Source: Plantactinospora sp. BC1 (GTDB taxonomy: Bacteria; Actinomycetota; Actinomycetes; Mycobacteriales; Micromonosporaceae). From it: a stretch of DNA of 64,000 nt. Positions 45,881 to 53,639 of the stretch are shown in pieces (position 1 is the first letter of the stretch; every line of letters begins with the position of its first letter). The stretch is from positions 4,340,001 to 4,404,000 of the forward strand of contig NZ_CP028158.1 in the NCBI RefSeq assembly GCF_003030345.1, read 5' to 3'. The notes below the pieces were generated by a model. It ran no database searches, was not told the DNA's origin, and worked only from the letters and a program-made list of their open reading frames with translations. Both the position numbers and the translations under genes were made by a program.

Positions 45881-46210
45881 CACGGCTCCCTCTCCCGATC
45901 TGCCCGGTTGCGTCGCGCGGTAGCGACCCTCGCGCGGCTCGGGTACCCCAGCCGGAGGCGAATATGGCCTGGTCGCCGCCGGCCGACCAAACCCCTTCGG
46001 GTACGCGGGCAGCCGCTCGTACCCGCTGTCGGGATCGCCGCTGAAGCCCTGGTGCGCATACCAGATCCATCGACTCGACGGGCGTTGTCCACAGCCACCC
46101 CGGTTATCCACAGCCCGGATTCCGGTGCCGGCAGCGGAGGTTTCGGGACGCCAGGGTGTGGCGGTAACCGGACCGCCCGTTGGAGCCGGATCCCACCGCT
46201 GGAGGACGTG
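45881..46210. other. divergent region upstream of the tad operon with two DnaA-box-like sites
   Basis: TTGTCCACA (46085-46093) and TTATCCACA (46104-46112) lie in the same orientation, 19 bp start to start, about 100 bases before ssd. Both match actinobacterial DnaA boxes. They could mark DnaA control of the pilus operon. No gene is supported in these 330 bases. Confidence 0.65.
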
Positions 46211-47326
46211 ATGCCACCGCGTACCCCGGTCCGCCCCGGACCGCGCCTGCCCCTGGTCGTGACCTCGGACAACGAGCTACTTGACGAGCTGCTCCGGCTT
46301 GCGGCGGCGGGTGGCGGCGAGGTGGAGGTGGCCGCCGAACCGGCGTCGGCCCGGTCCCGATGGGCCGCCGCGCCGCTGGTGCTGATCGGCACCGACCAGG
46401 CGCAGGCCTGCCTGCGGGCGAGGCTGCCCAGGCGACCGCGCGTGATCCTGGTCGGCCGCTCGGGGGAGGAGGACGGCGGCTGGGAGGTCGCCGGACTGCT
46501 CGGTGCCGAACACGTCGCCGTACTGCCGGCGGCCGAGCCCTGGCTCGTCGACCGGTTCGGCGAGTGCGTCACCGGTCGGGGCGGTGCGGTGGGTGGCCCG
46601 GCCCGGATCGTCGCGGTGATCGGCGGGCGCGGCGGGGCCGGCGCGAGCGTACTGGCCGGCGGGCTCGCCATCACGGCGGCCCGGTGCGGCCTGCGTACGC
46701 TGCTGGTCGACGCCGACCCGCTCGGTGGCGGCCTCGACCTGGTCCTCGGCTGGGAACAGTTGGAGGGGCTGCGCTGGCCCGCGCTCACCGAGGCGGACGG
46801 CCGGGTCGACGCGCCCGCGCTGGTCCGGGCGCTGCCCAGCCGGGGTGACCTGGTGATGCTCTCCTGGGATCGCGGCGATCTGCTGGCGCTGCCGGTCGAG
46901 GCGATGGCGGCCACCATGGACGCCGGCCGGCGCGGCCGGGACCTCGTCGTCGTCGACCTGCCCCGGCAGCTCGACGACGCGGCGGTGATCGCACTCCAGG
47001 CGGCCGACCAGGCGTTCGTGCTGGTCCCCGCCGAGTTGCGGGCGACCGCTGCGGCGGCCCGGGTGGTCGCGGTCGCGGGGCTGCACTGCGCCAACCTCTC
47101 GGTCATCGTGCGCGGTCCCGCCCCGGGCCGGCTCAAGGCCCGCGAGGTGGCCCGGGCGCTCGACCTCCCGCTGGTCGGCACGCTGCGGCCCGAGCCGGGA
47201 CTCTGCCGAAATCTGGAACGCGGCGAGGCCCCGGCGGCGGCCGGACGCGGTCCGCTCGCGGCGCTCTGCCAGCGCATCATCACCGACCTCACCGGTGCGG
47301 CCGGCGTTCCGGTGGAGGCGCGATGA
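46211..47326 (+). CDS. ssd: Ssd/CpaE-like septum-site and pilus ATPase-like protein
   Basis: The protein has an N-terminal receiver-like part and a ParA/MinD-type domain from about residue 130, with VIGGRGGAGASVLAGGLAITAARCGLRTLLVDADPLGGGLDLVL and DLVVVDLPRQLDD. The Walker-A loop reads GGRGGAGAS, without the usual lysines, so ATP hydrolysis may be weak or absent. In this position it corresponds to M. tuberculosis Rv3660c (ssd) and to CpaE of Tad systems. GGAGG at 46201-46205 precedes the ATG. Length is 371 aa. Confidence 0.9.
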   Translation: MPPRTPVRPGPRLPLVVTSDNELLDELLRLAAAGGGEVEVAAEPASARSRWAAAPLVLIGTDQAQACLRARLPRRPRVILVGRSGEEDGGWEVAGLLGAEHVAVLPAAEPWLVDRFGECVTGRGGAVGGPARIVAVIGGRGGAGASVLAGGLAITAARCGLRTLLVDADPLGGGLDLVLGWEQLEGLRWPALTEADGRVDAPALVRALPSRGDLVMLSWDRGDLLALPVEAMAATMDAGRRGRDLVVVDLPRQLDDAAVIALQAADQAFVLVPAELRATAAAARVVAVAGLHCANLSVIVRGPAPGRLKAREVARALDLPLVGTLRPEPGLCRNLERGEAPAAAGRGPLAALCQRIITDLTGAAGVPVEAR

Positions 47327-47490
47327 GCATCCGGAAGCGTGCCGTCCGCCCGCACACGACTCGGAGCCGGGCTGCCCGCCTTTACGTGACTCGGAGCCGG
47401 GCTGCCCGTCCTTACGCGGCTCAGAGGCGGGCAGCCTGTCCCTACCCGGCTCAAAGGGGTGCCGCCCGCACCGAGGCGGCCCGGCCGTGA
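47323..47490 (+). CDS. small basic repeat peptide between ssd and cpaF (55 aa, speculative)
   Basis: ATG at 47323 overlaps the ssd TGA (ATGA) and follows a GGAGG. The frame closes with a TGA at 47488-47490 that overlaps the cpaF GTG (GTGA). The peptide, MSIRKRAVRPHT then four TRSRAARxY-like units, comes from a 30-bp repeat and is very basic (about one third Arg/Lys). The double coupling and SD favour translation; the repeat origin argues for recent birth. Confidence 0.4.
   Translation: MSIRKRAVRPHTTRSRAARLYVTRSRAARPYAAQRRAACPYPAQRGAARTEAARP
47357..47457. repeat. 30-bp tandem repeat, about 3.4 copies, between ssd and cpaF
   Basis: Units start at 47357, 47387, 47417 and 47447 (partial), built on ACTCGGAGCCGGGCTGCCCG. 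The period is divisible by three, so copy-number changes would lengthen the small peptide without breaking its frame or the coupling to cpaF. Confidence 0.88.
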
Positions 47491-48758
47491 GGCACGACCT
47501 TGCCGCCCGGGTCCGGCGCCGGTTCGCCGCCGAGGGGACGACGGTGACCCCGGCCGCCGTCGTCGCGGCGGTACGTGCCGAGCCCGGCGCGGCCGTCCTC
47601 GGCGACACCACCGTGTTACGGATGGCCACCCGGGTGCACCACGACCTGGTCGGCGCCGGCCCGCTGACTCCGCTGCTCGCCGACGACCAGGTCACCGACG
47701 TGCTGGTCAACGGGACCAGGGTCTGGGTCGACCGGGGCAGCGGGCTCTCCCCGGTGTCGGTTCCGCTCGGCGGTCCCGACGAAGTACGCCGGCTCGCCCA
47801 ACGGCTCGCCGCCGCCTGCGGTCGACGGCTGGACGAGGGCAGCCCGTACGTCGACGCCCGGCTGCCGGACGGTACCCGCCTGCACGCCGTACTGCCGCCG
47901 GTGGCGACCAGCGGGCCCTACCTGTCGTTGCGTACCTTCCGCCAACGTCCGTTCACCCTCGACGACCTGGTACGCCACGGCACCCTGCCCGCTGCCGCCG
48001 CCACGCTGCTCGCGGCGGTGGTCGCCGCCCGGCTCGCCTACCTGGTGGTCGGCGGAACGGGGTCGGGCAAGACGACGCTGCTGAACACGCTGCTCGGGCT
48101 GGTGCCACCGACCGAACGGATCGTACTGGTCGAGGATGCCGCCGAGCTGCGGCCGGTGCATCCGCACGTGGTCGGCCTCCAGGCCCGGACCTCGAATGTG
48201 GAGGGTGCCGGCTCGGTCGGGCTGAGCGACCTGGTGCGACAGGCCCTGCGGATGCGTCCCGACCGGCTGGTAGTGGGCGAGTGTCGGGGCGCCGAGGTGG
48301 TGGACCTGCTCTCCGCCCTCAACACCGGGCACGACGGCGGGGCGGGCACCCTGCACGCCAATGCCCCGGCGGACGTACCGGCCCGGCTGGAGGCACTGGG
48401 ACTGCTCGGCGGCCTGCCCCGACCGGCCCTGCACGCCCAGGTGGCCGCCGCGCTCCAGGTGTTGCTCCAGGTTCGTCGGGCGTCGACGGGCCGGGTGTTG
48501 GAGGCGGTCTGCCTGATGCTGCCGGCGGGTCCGGAGCGGCTGGTCACCGTCGTCCCCGCCTGGCGTCGGGACCGGGGTCTCGGGCCGGCCGCGCCGGCCC
48601 TGGCGACGCTGCTCGCCGAGCGGGGAGTGCCGGTGCCACCCCTACTGGAGGCCGTCGGCGCAGGTCGGACCGGTTGCTCCGGTGTCGCCGCCGGCACCGC
48701 GTCCCGGTCGTGGCCGCAGCCCTCCGCCCGCCGGGAGATCACTCGGGGTGCGCCGTGA
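47487..48758 (+). CDS. cpaF: Tad pilus assembly ATPase CpaF/TadA
   Basis: This secretion ATPase powers Flp pilus assembly. The N-terminal domain holds HHDLVGAGPLTPLLADDQVTDVLVNG. The P-loop is GGTGSGKTTLLN near residue 190, with the Asp box VLVEDAAELRPVHPHVVGLQARTSN and GECRGAEVVDLLSALNTGHDGGAGTLHANAP as Walker B and His box. The GTG at 47487 gives 423 aa and overlaps the preceding small frame. The next gene overlaps by GTGA. It is equivalent to Rv3659c. Confidence 0.94.
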   Translation: MRHDLAARVRRRFAAEGTTVTPAAVVAAVRAEPGAAVLGDTTVLRMATRVHHDLVGAGPLTPLLADDQVTDVLVNGTRVWVDRGSGLSPVSVPLGGPDEVRRLAQRLAAACGRRLDEGSPYVDARLPDGTRLHAVLPPVATSGPYLSLRTFRQRPFTLDDLVRHGTLPAAAATLLAAVVAARLAYLVVGGTGSGKTTLLNTLLGLVPPTERIVLVEDAAELRPVHPHVVGLQARTSNVEGAGSVGLSDLVRQALRMRPDRLVVGECRGAEVVDLLSALNTGHDGGAGTLHANAPADVPARLEALGLLGGLPRPALHAQVAAALQVLLQVRRASTGRVLEAVCLMLPAGPERLVTVVPAWRRDRGLGPAAPALATLLAERGVPVPPLLEAVGAGRTGCSGVAAGTASRSWPQPSARREITRGAP

Positions 48759-49618
48759 CGAGCTGGTGGCTGGCGGGTGCCTGCCTGGCCGGTGCGGCGC
48801 TCCTGGTCGGTTGGCCGGCCAGCCGCGCCCGGGTCCGGCGTCGGGCGGTGGTCGGCAGGCGTCACGGCGTGCGCATCGGGCCGTGGCGCCAGCCGGGAGG
48901 AGACGGGCCGGCAGGGACCGACTCGGCAGGGCGGCAGGACTCCTGGTCGACCGCGTTGGATCGGTTGCTCGCCTCCGTGCCGCCCTGGCGGGCCGTGGTC
49001 GTCGGTGTCGTGCTGGGCGGCGTCGGCGGAATGCTCGCCGGTGGCCCGGTCGCGGCGCTCGCCGTGGCCGCCTACACCGCGATGGCGGTACGCGGCCTGC
49101 TGCGCCGCCGGGCCGGCCGGTGGGCTGAACGGACGCATCGCGGCCAACTCGACGCACTCTGCGGCCTCGCCGCCGACCTGCGAGCCGGGCTGCCGCCGTC
49201 GACCGTGATGCTGGCGGCCGACGGATCTGACCGACTCGCCGGTCTCGCCCGGTCGGCGGTACGTCTCGCCGAGCAGACCGGCGCACCCCTGGCCGACCTG
49301 TTGGAGCGGATCGAGGCCGACGCCCGGGCGATGGACCGAGGGCTCGCCGCCGCCGAGGCACAGGCTGCCGGTGCACGTGCCACCGCCTGGCTGTTGGCGG
49401 CGTTGCCGGCCGGCGGTATCGCCCTGGGCTATGGCATCGGCGTCGACCCGTTGGCGATTCTGTTGCACACCCCGATCGGTGCCGCCTGTGCGGCCGGCGC
49501 CGTCACCCTGCAACTCGCCGGCCTGTTCTGGGCGGGCCGGCTCAGCGGTGCCGGCCGTACGGACGGAACGGGCCGTGAGGCCGGCCGGTTCCCGTCGGTC
49601 GCGACCTCGGGGCGCTGA
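48755..49618 (+). CDS. tadB: Tad pilus membrane protein TadB (T2SS-F)
   Basis: This is an inner-membrane platform subunit of the type II secretion F superfamily, 287 aa. Hydrophobic helices lie near residues 3-22, 76-115, 210-235 and 240-260. The cytosolic F-domain core is recognisable as AERTHRGQLDALCGLAADLRAGLPPSTVMLAADG and AEQTGAPLADLLERIEADARAMDR. The GTG start overlaps the cpaF stop. It is equivalent to Rv3658c. Confidence 0.9.
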   Translation: MTSWWLAGACLAGAALLVGWPASRARVRRRAVVGRRHGVRIGPWRQPGGDGPAGTDSAGRQDSWSTALDRLLASVPPWRAVVVGVVLGGVGGMLAGGPVAALAVAAYTAMAVRGLLRRRAGRWAERTHRGQLDALCGLAADLRAGLPPSTVMLAADGSDRLAGLARSAVRLAEQTGAPLADLLERIEADARAMDRGLAAAEAQAAGARATAWLLAALPAGGIALGYGIGVDPLAILLHTPIGAACAAGAVTLQLAGLFWAGRLSGAGRTDGTGREAGRFPSVATSGR

Positions 49619-49623
49619 GCACG

Positions 49624-50538
49624 ATGCAAACCCTGGTCCCGGGAGTTCTGATCGGTCTCGCCCTGCTGACGCTGGTCGGGATCCCCGCCCGCCGGTCGCC
49701 CCGAGGGCGGCTCTCCGCGCTCGGCACCGTCGGGCCGTCCCGTCGGACAGCCGGGCCGACCGGGCGCCGGGCACGCCACGCCACCACCCACCTGCGCAAC
49801 GGTGCCGACGAGCGCAACGGTTCCGACGAGCACAACGGTTCCGACGAGCGCAACGGTCTCGACGAGCGTGGCGACCGAGAGCCGGGACGCGGGCGGGACG
49901 GGAGCCGGCGCGGCTGGGGCAATAGCCGGGCAGGCTGGTCGGGCCCGATCGACCTCGTCCGGCTGGCCGCCGGGTTGGCCGGACTGGCGGCCGGAGTCCT
50001 GCTCGGCGGCTGGCTCGGCGTACTGCTCGGGGTGGTCACGGCGGTCGGCCTCGACCGGTTGCTCCGTCGGCTCGAACCAGCGGCCGTGCGGCGACGTCGG
50101 CTACGTGAGTCAGCCGACCTGCCGCTCGCGGCCGACCTGCTCGCGGCGGCACTACGGGCCGGCGCACCGGTCGACGGGGCCGTCTGTGCGGTCGCGGAGG
50201 CGCTCGCCGGCCCGCTCGGCGAGCGGCTCACCGAGGTCGGCCGGACCCTCCGACTCGGCGGTACGCCGGAGGAGGCCTGGGCGCGCCTCGGGCCGGTGCC
50301 GGGCGCGGAGCGGCTGACGTCGGCGGCGGTCCGCTCCTCGGCGAGCGGGGCGGCGCTGGCTGGGGCGTTGACCCGGCTCGCCGACGACCTGCGGGCCGAC
50401 CGGGTGACCGGGGCCGAGGCGGCGGCCCGCCGGGCCGGGGTGCTGATCGTGTTGCCGCTCGGCCTGTGTTTTCTGCCCGCCTTCATTCTCGCCGGCCTGG
50501 TGCCGGTGATCGTCGCCGTGCTCGGCGACGTCCTGTGA
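49624..50538 (+). CDS. tadC: Tad pilus membrane protein TadC (T2SS-F) with repeat insert
   Basis: This second T2SS-F platform subunit has 304 aa. The F-domain segment reads RESADLPLAADLLAAALRAGAPVDGAVCAVAEALAGPLGERLTEVGRTLRLGGTPEEAWARLG, and C-terminal helices follow (VLIVLPLGLCFLPAFILAGLVPVIVAVLG). Residues about 55-90 are hydrophilic, made of an 18-bp repeat (RNGSDE), and probably a disordered cytosolic loop. The ATG at 49624 lies five bases after the tadB stop. It is equivalent to Rv3657c. Confidence 0.9.
   Translation: MQTLVPGVLIGLALLTLVGIPARRSPRGRLSALGTVGPSRRTAGPTGRRARHATTHLRNGADERNGSDEHNGSDERNGLDERGDREPGRGRDGSRRGWGNSRAGWSGPIDLVRLAAGLAGLAAGVLLGGWLGVLLGVVTAVGLDRLLRRLEPAAVRRRRLRESADLPLAADLLAAALRAGAPVDGAVCAVAEALAGPLGERLTEVGRTLRLGGTPEEAWARLGPVPGAERLTSAAVRSSASGAALAGALTRLADDLRADRVTGAEAAARRAGVLIVLPLGLCFLPAFILAGLVPVIVAVLGDVL
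49795..49866 (+). repeat. 18-bp tandem repeat inside tadC (four copies)
   Basis: Units at 49795, 49813, 49831 and 49849, of the form CGCAACGGTTCCGACGAG, encode RNGADE, RNGSDE, HNGSDE and RNGLDE. Confidence 0.9.
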
Positions 50539-50559
50539 CCGATCCGAGAAGGGAACTCC

Positions 50560-50730
50560 ATGCTCCGCAAGTTGATCGCCCGGCTCCGTGGCGACGCCGG
50601 GATGAACACCGCCGAGTACGCCGTCGGCACCCTCGCCGCCGTCGCCTTCGCCGGGATCCTGCTGAAGGTACTCACCTCCGGCCGGGTGCAGGCCGCACTG
50701 GCGAGCGTGATCGACCGGGCCCTGTCGTGA
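50560..50730 (+). CDS. flp: Flp-type pilin (DUF4244)
   Basis: This 56-aa pilin precursor has a basic leader MLRKLIARLRGDAG and then MNTAEYAVGTLAAVAFAGILL, the class-IVb pilin helix with the conserved Glu after the cleavage Gly (G14/M15) and Tyr at +6. It corresponds to Rv3656c. An SD-like GAAGGGAA precedes the ATG at 50560. The following gene overlaps its stop (GTGA). Confidence 0.92.
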   Translation: MLRKLIARLRGDAGMNTAEYAVGTLAAVAFAGILLKVLTSGRVQAALASVIDRALS

Positions 50731-51095
50731 GCTGGCGCCGGTCGGTCGACCACGACCGGGGCTCGTTCACCGCCGAGTTGGCGGCCGGCCTGCCGGCGCT
50801 GTTGTTGCTGCTGCTCGCCGGGCTCACCGCCGTGAACGCGGTGACCACAAAGGCACAGTGTGTGGATGCGGCGCGGGAGGCGGCCCTGGCCGCCTCCCGC
50901 GGTGCCCCGGGCGTACCCGCCGGTGCGCGGGCGGCACCGCAGGGCGCGACGGTGTCGGTCTCGGTGAACGGTGACCGGACGGTCGCCACGGTACGGGCAC
51001 CGGTACGCGCACTCGGTGCGAGGTTGCCCCGGTTGACGGTGAGCGCGATCGCGGTGGCGGCGGTCGAACCGGGCGCACCGGAGCCGCTCTCATGA
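50727..51095 (+). CDS. TadE-like pseudopilin
   Basis: This 122-aa protein begins with GSFTAELAAGLPALLLLLLAGLTAVNAVTT, a single N-terminal hydrophobic helix carrying the E of TadE-like minor pilins, followed by a short extracellular domain (CVDAAREAALAASRG). It should sit in the membrane and assist pilus assembly, as Rv3655c is expected to. Its GTG overlaps the flp stop, and the next gene overlaps its own (ATGA). Confidence 0.88.
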   Translation: MSWRRSVDHDRGSFTAELAAGLPALLLLLLAGLTAVNAVTTKAQCVDAAREAALAASRGAPGVPAGARAAPQGATVSVSVNGDRTVATVRAPVRALGARLPRLTVSAIAVAAVEPGAPEPLS

Positions 51096-51649
51096 CGACG
51101 GCGGACCGCAGCGCACCCCGGGCTCGTCACGGCCTCGACTGGAACTGGTCCGGCCGGGGACGGCGCCGATCAACTGTTCAGCGTCCACCCGACCGAGGCA
51201 GCCGACCACTCTCGCGGTGCGGCGGATTCGATGCTCGGCGTCCTGCCAGCCGAGGATGCCAGCCGGTCTCGCGATGCGGTGGGTCCGATCGGGGCAGTGC
51301 CACCCTCTGGCTGCTCGCCGTGGGACTGGTGCTGGTGGTGTTCAGCCTCGGTGCGGCGGCGATCGGCGCCGCCCGGGTGGCCCGGCACCAGGCCCGGGTC
51401 GCGGCCGACCTCGGTGCGCTCGCCGGGGCCACCCAGGTGCTGGCGGGTCCGGATCAGGCATGTGCCCGGGCCACGGCCATCGCCGCCGCGAACAGCGCCC
51501 GGCTCACCGGCTGCACGCTGGACGGCCTCGATCTCCTGGTCACTGCCGAGGTGACGGTCGAACCGCTGCCAGGGATGACCAGGGTCGCCAGCGCGACAGC
51601 CCGAGCCGGGCCGGTCCGGGGCGAGCAGACCGGCCCGGCTGACACCTAG
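51092..51649 (+). CDS. TadE/TadG-like pilus protein with N-terminal repeat
   Basis: The helix SATLWLLAVGLVLVVFSLGAAAIGAARVARHQARVAADLGALAGA (about residues 68-112) is typical of Rv3654c-type TadG-like proteins, which have a D/A-rich motif after the helix. Before it are about 65 extra residues with two imperfect copies of SRCGGFD/S-type units (RPLSRCGGFDARR, QPVSRCGGSDRG), coded by a duplicated segment. The start could thus lie later than the ATG at 51092, but the ATGA overlap favours it. It is the last gene of the Tad operon. Confidence 0.8.
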   Translation: MTTADRSAPRARHGLDWNWSGRGRRRSTVQRPPDRGSRPLSRCGGFDARRPASRGCQPVSRCGGSDRGSATLWLLAVGLVLVVFSLGAAAIGAARVARHQARVAADLGALAGATQVLAGPDQACARATAIAAANSARLTGCTLDGLDLLVTAEVTVEPLPGMTRVASATARAGPVRGEQTGPADT

Positions 51650-51718
51650 GCGAAGATGACCCGCTCGCCCGCACCAGCCGTGCCCTCGCCGCTGCCAGCC
51701 CGACTTGCGAAACACGCC

Positions 51719-53398
51719 TCAGCGGGCAGCCGGCGGTGTCGGTGGTGGCAGGAGCTGCACGGTGGGACTGCTGCTGGCGTTCCACGACGCGTCGTACGCG
51801 ACCACGTAGATCGTCTCGTAGCCGCCGCGTGGCGCGATCACGGCGGTGTTGGTGCTGACCTTTGCCTCGACCCGGATCTCGTCCACCGCGAACACGTGGT
51901 AGACGTGGTATTCGACCACGCCGATGTCGTCCGTCGCCGGCTCCCAGGCGACCAGGTAGCCGTTCGGGGTGACGGCGGTGACCACCGGGGCGCCCGGTGG
52001 GCTGGGCGCGACGGTGTTGTCACCGCTGCGCGGAAAGCTCGGCGGCTGCCGGACGGAGGTACGAGCGGAGAACCCCGACGTGTTGCCGGCCGCGTCGCGC
52101 GCCGTGACCGAGAAGTGGGTCTGGGCCGCCGTCGGAGACAGTTGCAGGGTCAGTGGGGCGTTGTCCGGTACGACCCGGGCCAGATACTGCGAGTAGAACT
52201 GGTCGCCCTGGTACACGTAGTACTGCGTCACCCCGACGTCGTCGGTCGAGGCCGGCCAGGTGATGGTGACCGCACCCGGTACGACGGAGAGCACCTGCGG
52301 CCGGCCGGGCACGGTCGGTGGCTGGATGTCCGGGGCCGACGGCTCCACCAGGACGTTGTCGAACCATCCGGTGGCGTAGCTGGTGCTCAGGCCGATCCGG
52401 CCCTGGCCGAACTGGCCGTCGGTGGCGGTGACCGTGGCGGATCCGAGTTGCCCGACGAGTCGGTCGCCCCGGAGGGCGAGTCGCAGCGTCTGCCAACCGC
52501 CGATCGCCGCCGTCACCGGGGCGGAGGCGAGCACGGTGGCCCGGCCGGAGACGAGCTTGCCGAGTTCGAGCTGACTGTTCCCGCGAAGGTTCAGGTAGTA
52601 GTGGCTGGTGGTGGACTGGACCCGGGCGAGCAGCCCGATCGAGGAACGCGAGTTGCCCAGCGCCGTCGGTCTGACCTCTGTGCTGACCGTGTAGTCGGTC
52701 CAGTTCGGGTCGCCGCTGCGGGCGCTGGCCAGGGCGCTGCCGGAACGTTGCCGGTACGCCTTCGTGGTGTCGCCGCCGACGGTGTCGCCGCCGACCGACC
52801 ACTGCCCGCCGACGGTCGACCAGCCGACCGCGTCGCCGTCTTCGAAGTCGTCGCCGAACAGCGGCGCCACCGCCACCACGCCGGTGTCCGTGACCGCCCC
52901 GCCGTCCACCACCACCCCACCGCCCGCGACCCCTTCGCCGCCCGCGCCCCCTTTGCCGTCCGACACCACTGCGGCCTCACCGACCACTGCGGCCTCACCG
53001 ACCACTGCGGCCTCACCGACCACTGCGGCGTCCGAGACCACTGCCGCGTCCGAGACCACTGCGAGGTCACTGACCACCCGGGCTTCACGAACCAATGCGG
53101 CGCCACCGGCCCCGTGGACCGCACTCGCGACGGTCGAGGGCAGGACGACCGCGAGGGCGGCGGTGGTGGTAACCAGTGCCAGACCGGCAGCGATCGGGGC
53201 CAGCGGAGCGTCCGGGCGGTGGCGGCGACGGCCGGGTCGGCGGGTGACGGCGCGGCACCACGGGCGACCTGATCTCCGGCCGGTTCGTGGCCGGCCACGG
53301 TGCTGACGGGGATGGACACGGCGGCGACCCTTCGGGACGGTACCGGGCGGCGCCGGAGCCACCGACCAGTGGCGATGACTGAGCGTAAGGAACATCAA
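51719..53398 (-). CDS. secreted lectin-like/FN3 protein with hexapeptide repeats
   Basis: A likely signal segment (PLAPIAAGLALVTTTAALAVVLPSTVASA) is followed by a repeated VVSDAA/VVGEAA stretch. A jellyroll-like domain (DDFEDGDAVGWSTVGGQWSV, ARVQSTTSHYYLNLRGNSQLELGKL, RIGLSTSYATGWFDNVLV) and two fibronectin type III domains (GRPQVLSVVPGAVTITWPASTDDVGVTQYYVYQ and GAPVVTAVTPNGYLVAWEPATDDIGVVEYHVY) come after. It is probably a wall or exported carbohydrate-binding protein. The N-terminus is uncertain: a second frame beginning at a GTG at 53319 (MSIPVSTVAGHEP) also looks coding, so an indel between the frames is possible. Confidence 0.75.
   Translation of the reverse strand: MMFLTLSHRHWSVAPAPPGTVPKGRRRVHPRQHRGRPRTGRRSGRPWCRAVTRRPGRRRHRPDAPLAPIAAGLALVTTTAALAVVLPSTVASAVHGAGGAALVREARVVSDLAVVSDAAVVSDAAVVGEAAVVGEAAVVGEAAVVSDGKGGAGGEGVAGGGVVVDGGAVTDTGVVAVAPLFGDDFEDGDAVGWSTVGGQWSVGGDTVGGDTTKAYRQRSGSALASARSGDPNWTDYTVSTEVRPTALGNSRSSIGLLARVQSTTSHYYLNLRGNSQLELGKLVSGRATVLASAPVTAAIGGWQTLRLALRGDRLVGQLGSATVTATDGQFGQGRIGLSTSYATGWFDNVLVEPSAPDIQPPTVPGRPQVLSVVPGAVTITWPASTDDVGVTQYYVYQGDQFYSQYLARVVPDNAPLTLQLSPTAAQTHFSVTARDAAGNTSGFSARTSVRQPPSFPRSGDNTVAPSPPGAPVVTAVTPNGYLVAWEPATDDIGVVEYHVYHVFAVDEIRVEAKVSTNTAVIAPRGGYETIYVVAYDASWNASSSPTVQLLPPPTPPAAR
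52962..53077 (-). repeat. 18-bp tandem repeat coding VVSDAA/VVGEAA
   Basis: On the plus strand the unit is GACCACTGCGGCCTCACC, with about six copies. It encodes a spacer after the signal segment of the lectin/FN3 protein. Confidence 0.88.
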
Positions 53399-53477
53399 CT
53401 CTATGTAGGCAGATTTGGGTGTGTCAATGCGATCCCGAGGGGTGCGGCTTCGCCCGAATGTGATCGGTGCACATCTA

Positions 53478-53506
53478 TTGACTTAGTTTGGAAGCAAAAC
53501 TAAATT
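53478..53506 (+). promoter_or_regulatory. GH12 gene promoter with overlapping palindromic operator
   Basis: TTGACT (53478-53483) and TAAATT (53501-53506) are 17 bp apart, a good sigma-70-type promoter. A palindrome, TTAGTTT-N7-AAACTAA (53483-53503), lies inside it. The half-site is like that of the Bacillus XylR operator, a ROK-family site, so a sugar-responsive repressor is plausible. The leader to the GTG is about 125 bases. Confidence 0.65.
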
Positions 53507-53639
53507 TCGGTGAGCGATGTCGCGCGCGCCATCTCCATGCCGCAGTCGAAGTGTTCGGCTGCCCGCAGTCGAGTTGTTCGGCTGCTCCGGCCATCCCGGC
53601 GTCCGTCCCTGCAACGCCGGGGGAGACAAGGAGGTCATC

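Noticed and set aside
44313-46070. A single 585-aa frame including the VOC protein
   Set aside because: Most of it lies in a shadow frame of the esterase gene; only the last 141 codons have VOC motifs and a plausible start.
47295-47486. CpaF extended upstream to 47295
   Set aside because: That start lies inside ssd in another frame; the GTG at 47487 overlaps the preceding stop and fits the family's length.
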